Positions 36,172 to 45,274 are shown, counted from the first letter of the stretch. The stretch is 64,000 nt of DNA from Bradyrhizobium retamae (GCF_001440415.1 NZ_LLYA01000192.1:1-64000), one strand, 5' to 3'. The notes: generated by a model not told the origin, from the sequence alone. Made by a program: numbers and translations.

Positions 36172-37419
36172 ATGGTTCTGATCCGCACGCTGCACATTGG
36201 CGCGACAATCGCGGTCGGCATCATGACCCTACTCTGTGCCGGGTGTATCATCACGCCCGGTAGCGGCCCGTTGGGCGCGGACGTCCAAAGAGCCAAGGAG
36301 GGTAGCGAGCCGGCCGCGCTCCCCTACGCGCTGGTCAAACTGACCCCGGAAGTGGTCAACATTCTTGGCCAACACATACCCCGGCTATCCACCGCGTTTG
36401 CCGCTCAAACCCCGCCGAAGGCATTTCGCTTCGGAATCGGCGACATTGTCAGTGTCACGATTTTTGAGGCCGCAGCCGGCGGTCTTTTCACTTCCGATGC
36501 GGGCGTTCGCGCCGGCAATTTTGTCACCATTCCCAACCAAGCGGTCGACGAGCAAGGCAATATCTCGGTTCCATACGCAGGCTCTATTCGGGCCAAGGGC
36601 CGCACGCCCTTTGAGATTAGCAAGGAGATCACGGACAAACTCAAGGCTCGCGCCCTTGAGCCGCAAGTCGTCGTCAACCTCGCGACGCAGAACACTTCTC
36701 TGATCACCGTCCTTGGTGACGTGCGAAACGCCGGTCGTTTTCCAGCCAGTCCTTCTGGCGAACGCGTCCTCGATGCGATCGCACGTGCGGGCGGCCCATC
36801 TGCGCAAGGCTACGACACCTGGGTCTCACTCAAACGGATGGGACATCGTGCGAGCGTGCCGTTTGGCGCGCTGATGTATGAGCCCGCCAATGACATTTAT
36901 GTGCTTCCCAACGATGTCATCTACCTGTTCAATATGCCGCAGACCTTCGTCGGGTTTGGCGCCGGCGGGACCCAGGGCCTATTCAAGTTCGACTCCTGGC
37001 GCCTGTCATTGGCCGAGGCAATCGGAAAACAAGGCGGACTGAATGACTCTCAAGCCGATCCAGCGTCGGTGTATCTGTACCGCGGTGAAACGCGAGCGAT
37101 TGCCAAAGAGCTAGGTGTAGACGTCACACAGTTTCAGGGCGAGATCATTCCGATCATTTTTCACGTGAATCTGCGGGATCCATCCGGCTATTTCCTGGCC
37201 CAGTCCTTCGCCATGCGGAACAAGGACGTCATTTACACATCCAACTCGGTTAGCGTGGAAACCACCAAGTTCCTGGTCTTCCTGAGAACCATCATGGCGA
37301 CCGTGAACGACCCGATCATCTACGCAACCAACTTCTTTGCTCTCAAGGCTGCTGCTTCAGGCACCGGAACGACGACGATTATCACAACGCCGCCGCCGAT
37401 TACGACTACGACCCCCTAG
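36172..37419 (+). CDS. Wza-like polysaccharide export outer-membrane lipoprotein
   Basis: The ATG at 36172 gives 415 residues beginning with a lipoprotein-type signal peptide (TIAVGIMTLLCAGC, with the lipidated Cys in LCAGC). The PES (poly_export) domain follows: FRFGIGDIVSVTIFEAA, then GNISVPYAGSIRAKGRT and the block LEPQVVVNLATQNTSLITVLGDVRNAGRFP leading into SLBB-type repeats. The C-terminus has a conserved hydrophobic helix (FLVFLRTIMATVNDP) that would form the outer-membrane alpha-barrel, then a Thr/Pro-rich tail. It pairs with the Wzc-like protein 170 bp upstream as the export channel. Confidence 0.9.
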   Translation: MVLIRTLHIGATIAVGIMTLLCAGCIITPGSGPLGADVQRAKEGSEPAALPYALVKLTPEVVNILGQHIPRLSTAFAAQTPPKAFRFGIGDIVSVTIFEAAAGGLFTSDAGVRAGNFVTIPNQAVDEQGNISVPYAGSIRAKGRTPFEISKEITDKLKARALEPQVVVNLATQNTSLITVLGDVRNAGRFPASPSGERVLDAIARAGGPSAQGYDTWVSLKRMGHRASVPFGALMYEPANDIYVLPNDVIYLFNMPQTFVGFGAGGTQGLFKFDSWRLSLAEAIGKQGGLNDSQADPASVYLYRGETRAIAKELGVDVTQFQGEIIPIIFHVNLRDPSGYFLAQSFAMRNKDVIYTSNSVSVETTKFLVFLRTIMATVNDPIIYATNFFALKAAASGTGTTTIITTPPPITTTTP

Positions 37420-37460
37420 AGCATCCGGAAAAGTGCGGAGCGTTTTCCGAAATCATGCTC
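37419..37460. repeat. Rhizobiales-type palindromic repeat
   Basis: An imperfect palindrome with outer arms GAGCAT/ATGCTC and inner arms CGGAAAA/TTTTCCG starts right at the end of the wza-like gene. The same style of element (GAGCATG...CCGGAAAA...) is scattered between genes in Bradyrhizobiaceae and Rhizobiaceae genomes. It could act as a terminator or mRNA-stabilising hairpin. Confidence 0.6.
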
Positions 37461-37814
37461 ACCACGATTGAAGAATCATCACGCTTTAGTCTGTCTCCTC
37501 CCGGCGGAACCAGAGCATCGATGCGGCTGGGAACCTGGACCCTGGCAAAGGTCGGCACTTGATCGCCGCGATCTGCCGCCTTTCTGGCTGCGCATCAACA
37601 ATCATCCCAATCGCCCATAGCCTTGCGACGGCACCGGCATCGCCCTAGCCAGCCGCCCCGCTACGGGTGCCGTGCAAAACTGGCGCTGAGATAATCCACC
37701 TCAAAAAAATAATCCGACTTATTTAATTCACCGCCGTTTTCGCTTGATTTATTTAAACCGTTAACAATAAATTAATCTTCATTGCAAAAAGCCTCGAACG
37801 ACACTGGTTCTGGC
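37461..37814. other. Non-coding stretch before the initiating transferase
   Basis: 354 bp. The first part is GC-rich without motifs. About 37705-37780 is AT-rich, with CTTATTTAATTCACC, GATTTATTTAAACCG and AATAAATTAATC, ending just before the start of the sugar-phosphate transferase gene. It is a likely promoter/silencing island. Confidence 0.45.
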
Positions 37815-39293
37815 ATGAACTTTATTAACCGACATATTGCAGCCGGCCTCCACGAGGGAATTGCCCTTGAAGAATACAGCTATCCGTTGGGTGCCCAACG
37901 GAAATGGCCGATTCGCTATAGGTCCATCGAGTTGGTTGCGATCTGCGCCGATCTTGCCACCATCGTTCTCGCAAGCATCATCTCGGTCTTCTTGTGCCGG
38001 ATCTACAGTAGTTGGGCAGCGACAGGCCTCGCAAACGCGATTGGCTCGGCCATTGTCGTATCGGCGATGTTTGTGTCGTTGCTGAAGATGCGGGGTATGT
38101 ACAGGCCAAGCGAACTGCTGGTCCTGCGCAACCAGATCCGTGCCGTTTGCGGCGCTTTGCTATACGCATTTATCCTTCTCGCCGCTGCGGCCGGCTTGCT
38201 CAACTTCGGTGACGACTTCTCTCGCAGCGCCGGAATAGCCTTTGCGCTTACCAGCCTTGCATTGCTTTTTGTCGGACGAGCTCTCATGAAGAGCTTGCTC
38301 ATGAGGGGCCTCAGCGGAAGAAAGTTCGCCGGCGGCAATATCATTCTGATTTCAGACCAACCACAATCTAGTGATGTGGGACTGGTGCCTGCGCTGACCA
38401 TGCTCGGTTTTTGTGTGACCAAGCATTTCAGCTTGCCTCCGCCCCGTTCCGGCCCTGATCACCGCAAGCGGCTCAGCGCCCGCGTCATAGAGAATGCGCG
38501 TGGCTCCAACGTCGAGGAGATCATCGTCGAGGCGGATCCCAACCGATGGGCAGAATTACGCGCATTTGTCGCCGAACTGCGAGTTCTGCCGACTCCGGTC
38601 GCCTTTGTTCCTGTCGGAGCGCTTTCGGAGATGTTCCGGCGGCCCACCCGGGACCTCGGTAGCGCCGTATGCGTGGAAGTTCAGCGAGGGCCGCTTACGT
38701 TTTTCGAGCGCGCCATCAAGCGGTTCATGGATTTGATCGGCGCCGGCCTTGCCTTGCTTATTCTGTCGCCCCTGCTTGCTGTAGTTGTCATAGCGATCAA
38801 GCTGGATTCATCTGGTCCGGTCCTTTTCAGGCAGCAACGCTGCGGCTTCAACGGTCGGAGCTTCTCGATCTACAAATTCCGCACGATGCGCGTATTGGAG
38901 GACGGGCCGTCGGTCGTCCAGGCGCGACCGGTCGACAGCCGTGTGACCCGCATTGGAAAATGGTTGCGTCGCACGAGCATCGATGAACTACCGCAGTTGC
39001 TCAACGTGCTGGACGGAAGTATGTCACTTGTCGGACCGCGCCCGCACGCCGTCTCGCAGGATGGCCAATTTGATAAGGTTGTCCGCAATTACGCCTTCCG
39101 GCGGCGCGTGAAGCCCGGGTTGACAGGTTGGGCGCAAATACACGGGTGCCGAGGACCCACACCCACCACCGCCTCTATCGAACGGCGGGTAGAGTACGAC
39201 CTTTGGTATATCGACAACTGGAGCGTTCGGCTGGATTTGGTTATCCTGCTCCAGACACCAATTGAGGTACTTCGCGCTCGCAACGCCTATTAG
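37815..39293 (+). CDS. Polyprenyl glycosylphosphotransferase (WcaJ/ExoY-type, EPS initiating enzyme)
   Basis: The ATG at 37815 is preferred over the TTG at 37782; the protein is 492 residues. The N-terminal half has four to five membrane segments and a CoA-binding-like Rossmann region. The C-terminal catalytic half starts with the fifth hydrophobic segment KRFMDLIGAGLALLILSPLL. It then carries DSSGPVLFRQQRCGFNG, FSIYKFRTMR, RRTSIDELPQLLNVLDG and MSLVGPRPHA, the set that defines bacterial sugar transferases. It transfers a sugar-1-phosphate (often glucose or galactose) to undecaprenyl phosphate and so begins repeat-unit synthesis on the cytoplasmic side. Confidence 0.92.
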   Translation: MNFINRHIAAGLHEGIALEEYSYPLGAQRKWPIRYRSIELVAICADLATIVLASIISVFLCRIYSSWAATGLANAIGSAIVVSAMFVSLLKMRGMYRPSELLVLRNQIRAVCGALLYAFILLAAAAGLLNFGDDFSRSAGIAFALTSLALLFVGRALMKSLLMRGLSGRKFAGGNIILISDQPQSSDVGLVPALTMLGFCVTKHFSLPPPRSGPDHRKRLSARVIENARGSNVEEIIVEADPNRWAELRAFVAELRVLPTPVAFVPVGALSEMFRRPTRDLGSAVCVEVQRGPLTFFERAIKRFMDLIGAGLALLILSPLLAVVVIAIKLDSSGPVLFRQQRCGFNGRSFSIYKFRTMRVLEDGPSVVQARPVDSRVTRIGKWLRRTSIDELPQLLNVLDGSMSLVGPRPHAVSQDGQFDKVVRNYAFRRRVKPGLTGWAQIHGCRGPTPTTASIERRVEYDLWYIDNWSVRLDLVILLQTPIEVLRARNAY

Positions 39294-39676
39294 ATGCAAA
39301 AATGGACGTCGATAGTCGTGCCCCTCAGTGAAGCGGCACGTCGCAGGGTAAGCGTAACCGATGCGGCGCCAATTCGAGCCCGGAAATTAGGAATTAGTAT
39401 TGCTTCTCTTGAACCAGAGCGTCAGAGATGTGCGCCAGAAGCGCCTGTTCGTCCGTTTGGATCGTCCGGCGAACGTTGTGATTTCGCGACGTCGTCTTCT
39501 CGCCTTGCGGAAGGCCGGGCACTAGCCCATTCAGCTCATTTTCGATTTCTGCCCAATCCCGATTGGTCACCGCTTGCCTCTGCCGCACATCATAATGTCT
39601 GACGGCAGGTTATCTCAGTTCGTCGGCTGCACTCTTAATTCTTGGTTTCGTGGTTAATAATACCCGCTCGATCAGC
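39294..39676. other. Non-coding stretch between convergent genes
   Basis: 383 bp between the sugar transferase (plus) and the H-NS-like gene (minus). ORFs on either strand are short and not protein-like. No clear terminator with a T tract was found. Confidence 0.4.
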
Positions 39677-40039
39677 TCACGCTCGCTGACGAGCCTTCGT
39701 ACCAGCCTCGCTAATCCGGAACTCTTCAATCTTGCGTCCCGACTTGACGGCTGCAACAAGCCACCTCGGCCGCTTGCCGCGGCCCGACCAGGTCTCGGAG
39801 GTCTGAGGATTTCGATACTTTGGCAAAACCCGGGGATAATTGCGGCGGGGCTTGCCGCTCGGTTGCAAATCCCCCAAATCATCCGCGATGATTGTGCCGT
39901 GGCTAAGCACTGCCAGGCGCTTCTCAAGTTCGCCTTTTTCCGCCCTGATCCGCGCTGATAAAATTCCGCTGATCTCTCCGTGAAGAGCCCAAAGCTCATC
40001 CAGAGACCAGGACTCAAAATCGATCTTCTTCGGAGCCAT
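39677..40039 (-). CDS. H-NS/HvrA-family nucleoid-associated protein (1)
   Basis: 120 residues from the internal ATG at 40039 (MAPKKIDFESWSLDELWALH). The N-terminal half is a dimerising helix region. A linker (KPRRNYPRVLPKYRNP) leads to the DNA-binding motif ETWSGRGKRPRWLVAAVKSGRKIEEF, which is the alphaproteobacterial H-NS signature with an AT-hook-like RGxxP core. Such proteins bind AT-rich DNA in the minor groove and silence acquired genes. It is transcribed divergently from a second family member at 40791, close to the many AT-rich islands of the locus, which are probable targets. Confidence 0.88.
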   Translation of the reverse strand: MAPKKIDFESWSLDELWALHGEISGILSARIRAEKGELEKRLAVLSHGTIIADDLGDLQPSGKPRRNYPRVLPKYRNPQTSETWSGRGKRPRWLVAAVKSGRKIEEFRISEAGTKARQRA

Positions 40040-40790
40040 GCCGCCGCTCTTGATTCCCCTTAGAACATAAGGCGATGTCACACCCCCGAATAATAATCAA
40101 GGGGGACGACAAGAGTTCCATGTGAAAATGGATTATTCTGGCCTTCTTCGCGATTGTTTTGACACCGAAATCTGGCCGCGCGAAACTCCCAGCCTGGGCG
40201 GCCTTTTCAACTGCACCTCGATCAAAAGCTGCAGCTAGAGACGAGGAGTTTGGCAGCTGGGATCGTGGCGCGCGGCAAGGCTCGGTTGCCGCCGCCGGTA
40301 CTGCGCTTTCCTGCGCGTCCCCCTGCCTCTATGGCGAAAGAAAAGCGACAGCCGGCATCTGATGACTTCGATATCCTTCAGGACACGCCGCCGAAGTTCA
40401 ATCTGCTGCCGAAGTTGGCGAAGGTCACTCGATGCGGCAGCGGGCACTATGCAACGGCCAACCGCATCCTGAAGGCGACAAAGAGACGAACCAATAGAAT
40501 AATCCATTTGGGCACCTACGCAAAAACTATGGCAACGACCTACCTTAATCCTGTTCTCATTAACAAGCGCATCGCCCTTCCCTCCCGAGGGACATCCGGC
40601 TTTGTTCAAAATACTAAATAACGCTCTTGCTTTTAACAGAATTAAATTATTAAATTTGCATTCAAATAATGTTTGGAAAAATAAGCCTATCAATTCAAAT
40701 TTCGCACGTATTTGGCGTCATCACCAGCGATATTTCGAGGACTGGATGCTTCCGGAAAGACCGCAATCTGTCAGCCTTAACGGACCCGCG
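40040..40790. other. Divergent region between two H-NS-like genes
   Basis: About 750 bp. An ORF at 40331-40621 (MAKEKRQPASDDFDILQ...) is possible but has no recognisable pattern. The segment 40615-40685 is very AT-rich (AGAATTAAATTATTAAATTTGC, here split by composition rather than motif) and would be a natural autoregulatory site for the flanking H-NS-like genes. Confidence 0.4.
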
Positions 40791-41162
40791 ATGCGCAGGA
40801 CAGACTTGGAGACAATGGATTTTGACGAGCTTTGGCTCTTGCATGAGCAGCTCACCAAACTCCTGTCCGAAAAGATCACCGCGGAGAAACTTCAATTGGA
40901 ACGGCGTCTGGCGCAATTGAGCCGCGTAGAGCAGATGCGCGACGTCGAGGGGGCGCCCGCCAACCGCCCGCGACGCAAATATCCAAAAGTTGAGCCAAAA
41001 TACTGGAACCCCTCCCAGCCGACGCAAAAGTGGTCTGGACGCGGAAAGCAGCCGAGATGGCTGGTCGCCGCCTTAAGTGCCGGACGGAAATTGGAAGACT
41101 TTGTAATAGACAAAAGCGTTAATCATGCAGACGACGATAATCACAACGACGAGACCTCTTGA
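40791..41162 (+). CDS. H-NS/HvrA-family nucleoid-associated protein (2)
   Basis: 123 residues from the ATG at 40791 (MRRTDLETMDFDELWLLHEQ); a longer in-frame start at 40746 is possible. Domain plan and signature match the protein at 39677-40039: helical oligomerisation region, PRRKYPKVEPKYWNP linker, and QKWSGRGKQPRWLVAALSAGRKLEDF DNA-binding tail, followed by an acidic His/Asp/Asn-rich end absent from its neighbour. The two could form mixed oligomers. The divergent pair likely arose by duplication. Confidence 0.88.
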   Translation: MRRTDLETMDFDELWLLHEQLTKLLSEKITAEKLQLERRLAQLSRVEQMRDVEGAPANRPRRKYPKVEPKYWNPSQPTQKWSGRGKQPRWLVAALSAGRKLEDFVIDKSVNHADDDNHNDETS

Positions 41163-41175
41163 CGCCGGGTCGCGG

Positions 41176-41424
41176 TCAAGGCCTTCCATCTGCACAGGAA
41201 TTTGGCCCTCCTGCACGCGTGTATTCGAGGTAGGCCACTAGATTGCTGCGAATGCCTGCGACCTCCCCAAGCAATATCCCGTAAAGTTCCATGCGTGACG
41301 TGAGGACTGCCGCTGTTGCGTTGGCGTTGGTCACAACGCGAAGCTGTTTGTGGGCGTGCTTTATTGTTTTGAACGAATCCTGAAGAGCTCTATTGTAAGC
41401 TTCGCTTGTAACACGGTTACCCAT
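41176..41424 (-). CDS. Small hypothetical protein
   Basis: 82 residues from the ATG at 41424, with GGGGGA just upstream; the frame also extends to 41625 without a better start. The sequence (MGNRVTSEAYNRALQDSFKT, then MELYGILLGEVAGIRSNLVAYLEY) looks largely helical and soluble. It lies tail-to-tail with the second H-NS-like gene. Function unknown. Confidence 0.5.
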   Translation of the reverse strand: MGNRVTSEAYNRALQDSFKTIKHAHKQLRVVTNANATAAVLTSRMELYGILLGEVAGIRSNLVAYLEYTRAGGPNSCADGRP

Positions 41425-41748
41425 CGAATCCCCCGTGTGCTCGGCAGCAAGGATTTCCGAGAATGTTAGACGATGGTGGCGGGAGGCAGGTTCAACGTTT
41501 CCGAGAATTTTACGCGCTGCAATGAAGGGGCCCGCCGGGCAGGAGTCGGACGATGATTTAAGATGCTTCAGTGGCTGCTCGGCTCCCGCCAAAGCACGTG
41601 CCAGGGGTCTTGCGGAGCATTTCACGGCAGCTCGGGCCTCAGCATGGAATTAGAATCGGGACACCGACGAGCACCCTCCTCTGTTGATCGGGCTGGGGCA
41701 TGTTCGAACTCAAGGTTAGGCTAGGAAACGCAAACAAGAGGGACCGTA

Positions 41749-42069
41749 ATGTCGACTGCGCCTCGAATTCTCATTTGGTCGGTCTCCGTGACCGCAATCC
41801 TTGTTGTTTCCACAAGCGCCATGGAGGCGGCGGATTGGACCGCCCAGCCGGTTTCGACGGCAGGAGCGGATGTTGGCGCGCACCGCTTTGATGCACGATC
41901 GTTGCGTTCAGTCGGAGTTCGGCACGCTCGGTGCGAGTTTGTAGAAGGCGTGCGGGGGGCTACCCCTCTGACCGTGCCATTTTTCGGGTCCGGCTGGTAT
42001 CCTGGACCTGCGCATTATGGACCTTGCCGACGCTATCGAGCGGAGGCGGTCATTTCAGTCAGGTACTAG
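41749..42069 (+). CDS. Small secreted hypothetical protein
   Basis: 106 residues with GAGGG six bases before the ATG. Residues 1-28 form a Sec signal peptide (RILIWSVSVTAILVVSTSAMEAA). The mature part ends in a Gly/Pro/Tyr/Arg-rich motif (GWYPGPAHYGPCRRYR... VRY) common in short rhizobial envelope proteins. It is followed by a strong hairpin terminator at 42244-42280. Function unknown. Confidence 0.55.
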   Translation: MSTAPRILIWSVSVTAILVVSTSAMEAADWTAQPVSTAGADVGAHRFDARSLRSVGVRHARCEFVEGVRGATPLTVPFFGSGWYPGPAHYGPCRRYRAEAVISVRY

Positions 42070-42243
42070 ACGACTGGTGGCTAACACCCTGCTGGCCGGG
42101 GCGCCAACTTTTCAAGAGTTCAATAGAAGCAATACGTTAGATTGCCAGCCTACTTCATCGTGATAGCGATGTCTGCCGGCTGTGCGCGAGCCAGGGTTTG
42201 CTGTCTTTCCTGCGATCCTCCCGACCAAGGCTTCTGCTGATAG

Positions 42244-42280
42244 TTCGGACGCGCTCAGAAATTGGCTGAGCGCGTCCGAA
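42244..42280. terminator. Strong intrinsic hairpin terminator
   Basis: Perfect 15-bp arms TTCGGACGCGCTCAG and its complement are separated by a 7-nt loop and followed on the plus strand by TTCGTTTT. It lies 20 bp beyond the stop codon of the minus-strand beta-helix/Ig gene and downstream of the plus-strand small secreted protein. It can therefore serve the plus strand well and perhaps both strands. Confidence 0.8.
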
Positions 42281-42299
42281 TTCGTTTTAGGCTGATCGA

Positions 42300-44639
42300 C
42301 TACGAGAACTGGAAGTCATACTTGTCGATGGCGCTCAGCTTGGTGTTCTTTAGGGTCACCGAGTTGTCCGCATCAGCCGAAATGACGACATTTTCGCCTA
42401 CCTGCGTTGCATGGGCGAGAACGCTCGCGAAACTGTCGAAGACGCTCTTGCTGAACTGAACCACATCGTGGGACCGTCCATATGTACCGAAATCCTTGAC
42501 GACGTCGTTCCCGAAGTTCGGCGCAAATACGAAGGTGTCAGCGCCTCCGTTCCCAGCGAAGAGATCGTCGCCGGAGGTGCCCTTCAGTGTATTGCTCCCT
42601 GTCGAGCCGAGGATCGCATTGCCCGAAGTACCAACAACCTGACCGGTGCTATCGATCTGCTTGGCAGTATACGTGTGCACCGTGTCGGATACGGCGGACG
42701 ATGTCTTGAAGGACCAGCTACCGTCGGCAGCCGTATTCACCGTTCCCAGCGATGCGTTGCCGTCGTACAGCTTGATCTGACTGTTGGCATCGGCGACGCC
42801 TTTGATCGTGACGATGTCGCTCCAGTTCTTGTACATGGTGGTCAAATCGACGGACGAAATCGGCGCAGTTGCACTGGAAGCACCGATCTGTCCGTCACTA
42901 TTGAGATCCTGATGGAAGCTAGTCTCGAGCGTTTTGAGGCCATTGTTCGTACCCGACACCTGGCCGCCCGACACGGAGCCGGTCAGGGCGCTGACATGGG
43001 AAACGTAGTTGCCGTTGTTGTCGGTGTTCCAGGCCGTGTACTGACCGGTGCTCGCCTCCTTCCACGCAACCTGATAGCCCGTCGCCGTCTTCTCCGCACC
43101 GATCGGCGTCCAGGTGCCATCTTGCCCGTCCACAAAATCCGCACCGCCATACTTCAACGTTGGGCCGGATCCGCTGCTGCTGTAGAGGTGATATTTGCCG
43201 CCGCTCTCAACGAGACTTGTCGCGCCAGCCGACTCGACTTGCTCACTCGGAGTTGGCGTTGGCGACGTGGGTGGAACTGGGGGAGCCGAGGTGCCGATGC
43301 TGGCCGTGACCACGGCGGACGCCGCGCCGGTGTTGCCTGCCGCATCCGTCGCCTTTGCAGTAAGGCTGTGCGAACCGGCCGCAAGGGCGCCGGTGGTATA
43401 ACCCCAGGCACCACCGCTATTGGCCGTCGCGGTCCCGATCTGGGTGGTGCCGTCGAACACCTTCACGACGCTGTTCGCTTCCGCCGTACCGGCCAGGTTC
43501 AGGCCGCCATTGGCGTTGTTTGTTGGCGTCGCCATCGTCGGGGCCGTGGGCGCCGCGGTGTCAATTTTCAAGGCAAGTACCGATGACGTCGAACTGGTGC
43601 CCGACGTCGTGGTGGCTGTGGCCTTGAGGCTATGGTTGCCGTCCGATAGCGCAGCGGTCGTGTAGGTCCACGCGCCACTGCTGTTGGCCGTAGTGGCCCC
43701 AATCTGGGTCGTACCGTCGAGCACCTTCACGGTGCTGTTGGCGGCAGCAGTGCCCTGGAGCTGGAGCGTGTTGTCGCTGGTAATGCCGTCGCCGGCCGCT
43801 CCGGTGTCGTTCGAGAACGACGCGATCGTCGGTGCGGAGGGCGGGGTGGGCGTCGAAGGCGGGGTCGGCGACGAGGTTGGGTAAGGCGTCGGGTCGGTGC
43901 TGTTGTCCCATTGGACATTGTTGCGAATGGTCGCGGTCGTATTCTGGACCGCAATGTAGCCGTAATGCCCCCGGTCGAGGTAGTTGTTCTCGATCACGAC
44001 GTTGGAGATAATGCCGCTTAGCCCGGCCTTTTGGGCCACGTGCACCGTGTACGCCGGGTCACCAAACATCAGGTTGTCTCTGACGGTGACATCGTTGACG
44101 GAGCCAAAGTCGTTATCGATAAAGACCGCGGCCGTGCCGTTGTTATTGGGTGCGATAATCGTATTGTGCTCAATTACCACATGGTTTTGGCCGCCCAGGG
44201 CGGTGACGCCATCGTAGTGCGGATCGGCGCTGCCGTAAAATAAGTCGTGGATATAGTTGCCGCTGACGGTGCTCGCGCCGTCCGTTAATTGGATGCCAAT
44301 CGAGACATGCGAAATGTCGTTGCCGACAAACGTTCCGGAGCCGAGAATGCCCGAGTTGGTTAAGTTGCCTCCGATGATATCGCAGTTCTCAACCCGAAGG
44401 TTGGGCGAGTTCTCGCCCTCGATGCCCCACCAACCATCACTCTTGATGATGCAGTTGCGGATCGTTACGTTCGCAGCCTTGACGGCAAGTTGGCCGTCAA
44501 TGATCTTGCCCTCAATCACCGTGCCGTCTTGGGTGATGTTCATCGGCCCAGTATAGGCGGTGAGAGTTGTGCCAGCCGGAACGCCCGTCGTCGTCGCGTC
44601 AGGCATGCCGAAACGGGCAGGATCAATGGTACCAGTCAT
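42300..44639 (-). CDS. Right-handed beta-helix/Ig/RTX type I secreted protein, paralogue B (complete)
   Basis: 779 residues, no signal peptide. Order: right-handed beta-helix (1 to about 262); Pro/Thr/Ser linker; two Ig-like modules (about 268-360 and 361-455); Trp-rich C-terminal-type domain (about 469-585, with TWTPIGAEKTATGYQVAWKE and TSFHQDLNSDGQIG); a further Ig-like module (about 590-675); and an RTX-like tail from about 680. The tail includes GSNTLKGTSGDDLFAGNGGA, then ADTFVFAPNFGNDVVKDF, and ends YDFQFS. This is the plan of a type I secreted protein with a C-terminal signal. The transporter and adaptor at 28635-32275 are the obvious exporter. It may act on or anchor the EPS. Long blocks are nearly identical to 1-2093. 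Confidence 0.9.
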   Translation of the reverse strand: MTGTIDPARFGMPDATTTGVPAGTTLTAYTGPMNITQDGTVIEGKIIDGQLAVKAANVTIRNCIIKSDGWWGIEGENSPNLRVENCDIIGGNLTNSGILGSGTFVGNDISHVSIGIQLTDGASTVSGNYIHDLFYGSADPHYDGVTALGGQNHVVIEHNTIIAPNNNGTAAVFIDNDFGSVNDVTVRDNLMFGDPAYTVHVAQKAGLSGIISNVVIENNYLDRGHYGYIAVQNTTATIRNNVQWDNSTDPTPYPTSSPTPPSTPTPPSAPTIASFSNDTGAAGDGITSDNTLQLQGTAAANSTVKVLDGTTQIGATTANSSGAWTYTTAALSDGNHSLKATATTTSGTSSTSSVLALKIDTAAPTAPTMATPTNNANGGLNLAGTAEANSVVKVFDGTTQIGTATANSGGAWGYTTGALAAGSHSLTAKATDAAGNTGAASAVVTASIGTSAPPVPPTSPTPTPSEQVESAGATSLVESGGKYHLYSSSGSGPTLKYGGADFVDGQDGTWTPIGAEKTATGYQVAWKEASTGQYTAWNTDNNGNYVSHVSALTGSVSGGQVSGTNNGLKTLETSFHQDLNSDGQIGASSATAPISSVDLTTMYKNWSDIVTIKGVADANSQIKLYDGNASLGTVNTAADGSWSFKTSSAVSDTVHTYTAKQIDSTGQVVGTSGNAILGSTGSNTLKGTSGDDLFAGNGGADTFVFAPNFGNDVVKDFGTYGRSHDVVQFSKSVFDSFASVLAHATQVGENVVISADADNSVTLKNTKLSAIDKYDFQFS

Positions 44640-44911
44640 GTGATTACTCGCGGGTTGATGTTGATGAAGACGGTGTGGTCTTCCGCGGGCGACATTTTTG
44701 CGACGACATCACGGCTTGGCTGAGGTCATTTCTCGCAGACCAGTCGATAATTGAACGGCGGAAGGAACATTTACCGCTCGTCGATCAAATGCCACCACTT
44801 CAGCCTGAACTGGAACTCAACTTCAACCCCGTTCAGCGGTTCAAGACCAGACGCGACACACGACACCTCACCCATCCATCAAGCGGCTGCTGCTCTTTCC
44901 AATGTCGCGCC
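44640..44911. other. Upstream region of paralogue B
   Basis: The 270 bp before the ATG of paralogue B do not resemble those before paralogue A beyond a short CGGCGACA/GACGACATC-like patch, so the duplicated block begins inside the coding sequence. Nothing else recognisable. Confidence 0.35.
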
Positions 44912-45274
44912 TCAAAACAAATCTTTATTGCCCGGAAACGCCCTGAATGCAGCTCCAGATATGACAGCACATGGCGTCTCTATCGGCAATTTCCCATTCT
45001 GCGGACGCAGACAACTCCGTTGCCGAGAAGCGTCTGTACAGCGGCGCTGGAAACGATGTCCTTGCGACACCGTTGAGGCAGCCTCAATAGGATTGACCTC
45101 CCTCAGCGGCGTGCGAGCAACGATGAAAGCAGTCCCGATGGAGGCGATGGCAACGACGCGCTCACGAGCCACATCGGGAACGACGCTACGCTTGACGGAT
45201 GCAGCGCGGATACGTTTGTTCTTGCCGCCGAGGACAAGCCGCTCGAAGCAAGAATTAACCTCAGCGATAGACAT
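44912..45274 (-). CDS. Possible hypothetical protein
   Basis: A 120-codon frame starting MSIAEVNSCFERLVLGGKNK, followed by a plausible hydrophobic stretch (VVAIASIGTAFIVA) that could be one membrane helix or a buried strand. The second half is basic and less convincing. A plus-strand ORF overlaps most of it, and neither has a recognised family. Reported with low confidence. Confidence 0.25.
   Translation of the reverse strand: MSIAEVNSCFERLVLGGKNKRIRAASVKRSVVPDVARERVVAIASIGTAFIVARTPLREVNPIEAASTVSQGHRFQRRCTDASRQRSCLRPQNGKLPIETPCAVISGAAFRAFPGNKDLF

Noticed and set aside
40331..40621. 97-codon plus-strand ORF (MAKEKRQPASDD...)
   Set aside because: It has no ribosome-binding site and no recognisable pattern, and an overlapping minus-strand ORF is of equal quality. 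Left as unassigned within the H-NS intergenic region.
42411..43586. 391-codon plus-strand ORF
   Set aside because: It is antisense to the repetitive Ig/RTX gene and shares the repeats of that gene, with no protein family signature. The matching mirror occurs at 30-1046.
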